In this document: positions 11,525 to 13,510 of the stretch, piece after piece
Layout of the letters: the number at the start of each line of letters is the position of its first letter
How positions within the stretch are numbered: the first letter of the stretch is position 1
Assembly: GCA_046343415.1 (NCBI GenBank)
Contig: JBKDNL010000202.1
Coordinates: 1 to 13,510, forward strand
Reading direction: 5' to 3'
DNA from: JALHMQ01 sp020248785
Lineage (GTDB): Bacteria; Pseudomonadota; Gammaproteobacteria; Burkholderiales; Burkholderiaceae_F
Length of the DNA stretch: 13,510 nt
The notes under the pieces: model-generated
The model's database searches: none
What the model was told of the DNA's origin: nothing
The model's input: only the letters and a program-made list of their open reading frames with translations
Translations under genes and position numbers: made by a program

Positions 11525-13510
11525 TTAGTGACCCGCGCCGCTCATGGCGGTGGTGTTCATGGTGTCACCCTTGAGGTTCGGGTAACGCACATGCTCCACC
11601 AGGTCCTGCGTCTGCTTATCCGGGGCCGGCGTCAGCAGCGACACCACGACGAGCGTGATCAGCGCTGCCGGCATGCCGAAGATGCCCGCGGAGATGGGCG
11701 CAATGTCCCACCACGTGTTCTCGGCAACGGAACTCGTCACCCCGAACACGCTGCGCAGCCACACCTGAGTGGTGGCCATGTAATAGAACGTGATGGACAC
11801 GCCCACGATCATCGACGCGATCGCGCCGTACTTGTTGGCACGCTTCCAAAACACGCCCAACACGAGCGGCGCGAAGAAGCCCGCGGCCGCCAGCGAGAAC
11901 GCCGCGGCAACCAGGAACAAGATGTCAGCCGGTGCCGCCGCCGCCGTGTAGGCCGCCAGCACCGCAACCACCAGCAGCAGGATCTTGGAGATCGTGATCC
12001 GCTTCTGTGTGGAGGCGTTCGGGTTGATCATCTTGTAATACAGGTCGTGCGACAGCGCGTTGGCGATCGTCAGCAGCAAGCCGTCGGCGGTGGACAGCGC
12101 GGCGGCAAGACCACCGGCGGCCACCAGGCCCGAGACGACATACGGCAGACCGGCGATCTCGGGCGTGGCCAGGACGATGACGTCCTGACCCAGCACGATC
12201 TCGGCAAGCTGCACGACGCCGTCCTTGTTGATGTCCGTGATGCTCAGCAGGCGCGGATCGATCTTGCTCCAGGCCGCCACCCAGCCCGGCAGGTCGGAGA
12301 AGTTCTTGCCGACCACCAGGGTGTAGATGTCGAACTTCACGAGTACCGCCAGGGCGGGCGCCGTGAAGTAGAGCAGGAAGATGCAGAACAGCGACCAGAA
12401 CACCGAGCGGCGCGCTTCCTGCACCGACGGCGTGGTGTAGTAGCGCATCAGGATGTGCGGCAATGCGGCCGTGCCGACCATCAGGCAGAGCACCAGCGCG
12501 AGGAAGTTCTTGCGCTTGCGATCACGCTCGACGTCGGCCTTGGCCGGGTCCGGGTTGCCGCTGTAAAACGGCTCCGCATGCGGCAGGGGCGGTGCAGAAC
12601 GAGCGGTATTGCTCGTGATCTGCCCTTGCCAGATGCGACGCGCATCGGCCTCGGTCTTCGGATAGTCGGCCAATGCCTTCTCTGCGGCCTTCTGCTCCGT
12701 CATCGGCGCATTGGCTTCCTTCAGATCAGCCACTCGCTTTTCAGCGGCAGCCTTGCCCTCGGCCCAGGTGCCCGGCAGACCGTCGATGCGGGCTTTGGCA
12801 TCGGCCGCGCGCTGGCGGAAGATGTCGCGGACTTCCTTTTCCTTGGCGTCGGCGGTGAGGATCTTCTCCTTCTCCGTGACCTTCTGCAGCACGCTTCCGT
12901 ACACGAACTGTGGCAGCGGCACGCCGGTGTGCTTGACCGACAGCCAAACGACCGGGATCAGGTAGGCAATGATCAGGATGATGTACTGCGCCACCTGCGT
13001 CCATGTCACGGCGCGCATGCCACCCAGGAACGAGCAGACCAGAATGCCCGCCAGACCCAGGAACACGCCCACCGTGAACTCCACGCCCGTGAAGCGCGAG
13101 GTGATGAGACCCACACCGTAGATCTGCGCAACCACGTACACGAACGAGACCAGGATCGCGACCAGGATGCCCACGAAACGCGCCGCGTTGCCGCCGTAGC
13201 GCGCGCCGAGGAAGTCCGGGATCGTGAACTGGCCGAACTTGCGCAGGTAAGGCGCAAGCAGGAAGGCCACCAGACAGTATCCGCCGGTCCAACCCAAGAT
13301 AAAGGCCAAACCATCGAAGCCCTGCAGGTACAGGCCACCGGCCATGCCGATGAAGCTGGCTGCCGACATCCAGTCCGAGCCGGTTGCCATCCCGTTGAAG
13401 ACGGCCGGCACACGTCGCCCCGCCACGTAATACTCGGCGACGTCTGCCGTGCGGCTCATGATGCCGATGCCGGCATACAGCGCGATGGTGGCAAACAGGA
13501 ACACGTAGCC
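11525..13510 (-). CDS. Sodium:solute symporter, VC_2705/ActP-like (partial, start beyond right edge)
   Basis: At least 661 residues of an SSS-family secondary transporter are present. They continue in frame (Gly-Tyr before the GTG at 13504) beyond the window, so only the first membrane helix or so is missing. Positions below count from that GTG. Core motifs include YYVAGRRVPAVFNGMATGSD (25-44), MSAASFIGMAGGLYLQG (46-62), GQFTIPDFLGARYG (91-104), LGGMRAVTWTQVAQY (160-174), and VAAGGLAAALSTADGLLLTI (461-480), which carries the sodium-site serine/threonine. Between helices at about 208-332 is a charged, Lys/Glu/Ala-rich insertion. A loop at 424-435 reads DINKDGVVQLAE, an EF-hand pattern. Both resemble the VC_2705 subfamily rather than classic E. 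coli ActP (549 residues). Likely cargo is acetate or another short monocarboxylate; that is inferred. Family members usually follow a small DUF4212 partner gene, which would lie off the right edge. Confidence 0.9.
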   Translation of the reverse strand, partial: GYVFLFATIALYAGIGIMSRTADVAEYYVAGRRVPAVFNGMATGSDWMSAASFIGMAGGLYLQGFDGLAFILGWTGGYCLVAFLLAPYLRKFGQFTIPDFLGARYGGNAARFVGILVAILVSFVYVVAQIYGVGLITSRFTGVEFTVGVFLGLAGILVCSFLGGMRAVTWTQVAQYIILIIAYLIPVVWLSVKHTGVPLPQFVYGSVLQKVTEKEKILTADAKEKEVRDIFRQRAADAKARIDGLPGTWAEGKAAAEKRVADLKEANAPMTEQKAAEKALADYPKTEADARRIWQGQITSNTARSAPPLPHAEPFYSGNPDPAKADVERDRKRKNFLALVLCLMVGTAALPHILMRYYTTPSVQEARRSVFWSLFCIFLLYFTAPALAVLVKFDIYTLVVGKNFSDLPGWVAAWSKIDPRLLSITDINKDGVVQLAEIVLGQDVIVLATPEIAGLPYVVSGLVAAGGLAAALSTADGLLLTIANALSHDLYYKMINPNASTQKRITISKILLLVVAVLAAYTAAAAPADILFLVAAAFSLAAAGFFAPLVLGVFWKRANKYGAIASMIVGVSITFYYMATTQVWLRSVFGVTSSVAENTWWDIAPISAGIFGMPAALITLVVVSLLTPAPDKQTQDLVEHVRYPNLKGDTMNTTAMSGAGH

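Noticed and set aside
1..13510. CRISPR array, rRNA, phage or toxin-antitoxin genes
   Set aside because: No regularly spaced repeats, no rRNA segments and no integrase, phage structural or toxin-like proteins were seen on either strand. The only repeats are the short tandem units listed.

Overview
The window is GC-rich DNA with strongly G/C-biased third codon positions. Its gene content (TRAP transporter plus glutathione-dependent ring-cleavage enzymes, an Fbp-type iron importer, a VC_2705-type sodium:solute symporter) suggests a betaproteobacterium, most likely of the order Burkholderiales. That placement is inferred from family resemblance, not from a marker gene. Most genes lie on the minus strand.

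Layout, left to right. (1) 1-602: insertion-sequence debris. It holds an IS4-type transposase fragment that leaves the window, an N-terminal piece of an IS256-type transposase fused to an unrecognised tail, a perfect hairpin, and two candidate IS ends. (2) 667-5236, minus strand, transcribed right to left: a fumarylacetoacetate/fumarylpyruvate-hydrolase family enzyme, the three TRAP transporter subunits (periplasmic binding protein, small and large permease), and a zeta-class glutathione transferase (maleylacetoacetate/maleylpyruvate isomerase). This reads as one catabolic operon: import of an organic acid followed by the last two steps of a gentisate- or homogentisate-type pathway. The ring-cleaving dioxygenase is not in the window. 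(3) 5339-8961: a divergent iron-uptake locus. On the minus strand, a fused two-half ferric-iron ABC permease is coupled by an ATG/TGA overlap to a 2Fe-2S ferredoxin-like protein. On the plus strand is the ABC ATPase, which carries an unusual four-cysteine cluster in its C-terminal domain. A strong Fur-box-like palindrome sits between them on top of candidate promoters. No periplasmic iron-binding protein is present.

(4) 8991-10162, plus strand: a tRNA-Ser(GGA) with its own -10 element, then a MarR-family regulator gene that has lost its 3' end and is joined directly to the 3' portion of a trehalose-6-phosphate synthase gene. This looks like a deletion scar. (5) 10163-10427: no firm gene. A short proline-rich reading frame on the minus strand has convincing codon bias but no clear end. 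(6) 10428-11378, minus strand: an MscS-family mechanosensitive channel. (7) 11474-13510, minus strand: a rho-independent terminator and a large sodium:solute symporter that runs off the right edge. The symporter has a charged helical insertion and a perfect EF-hand-type loop.

The most interesting unit is the iron locus. A 2Fe-2S protein that is translationally coupled to the permease, together with a Cys-rich ATPase regulatory domain, would fit a ferric importer with an integral redox or iron-sensing component. This is a hypothesis; the sequence shows only the gene order, the overlap, the cysteines and the Fur-like site.
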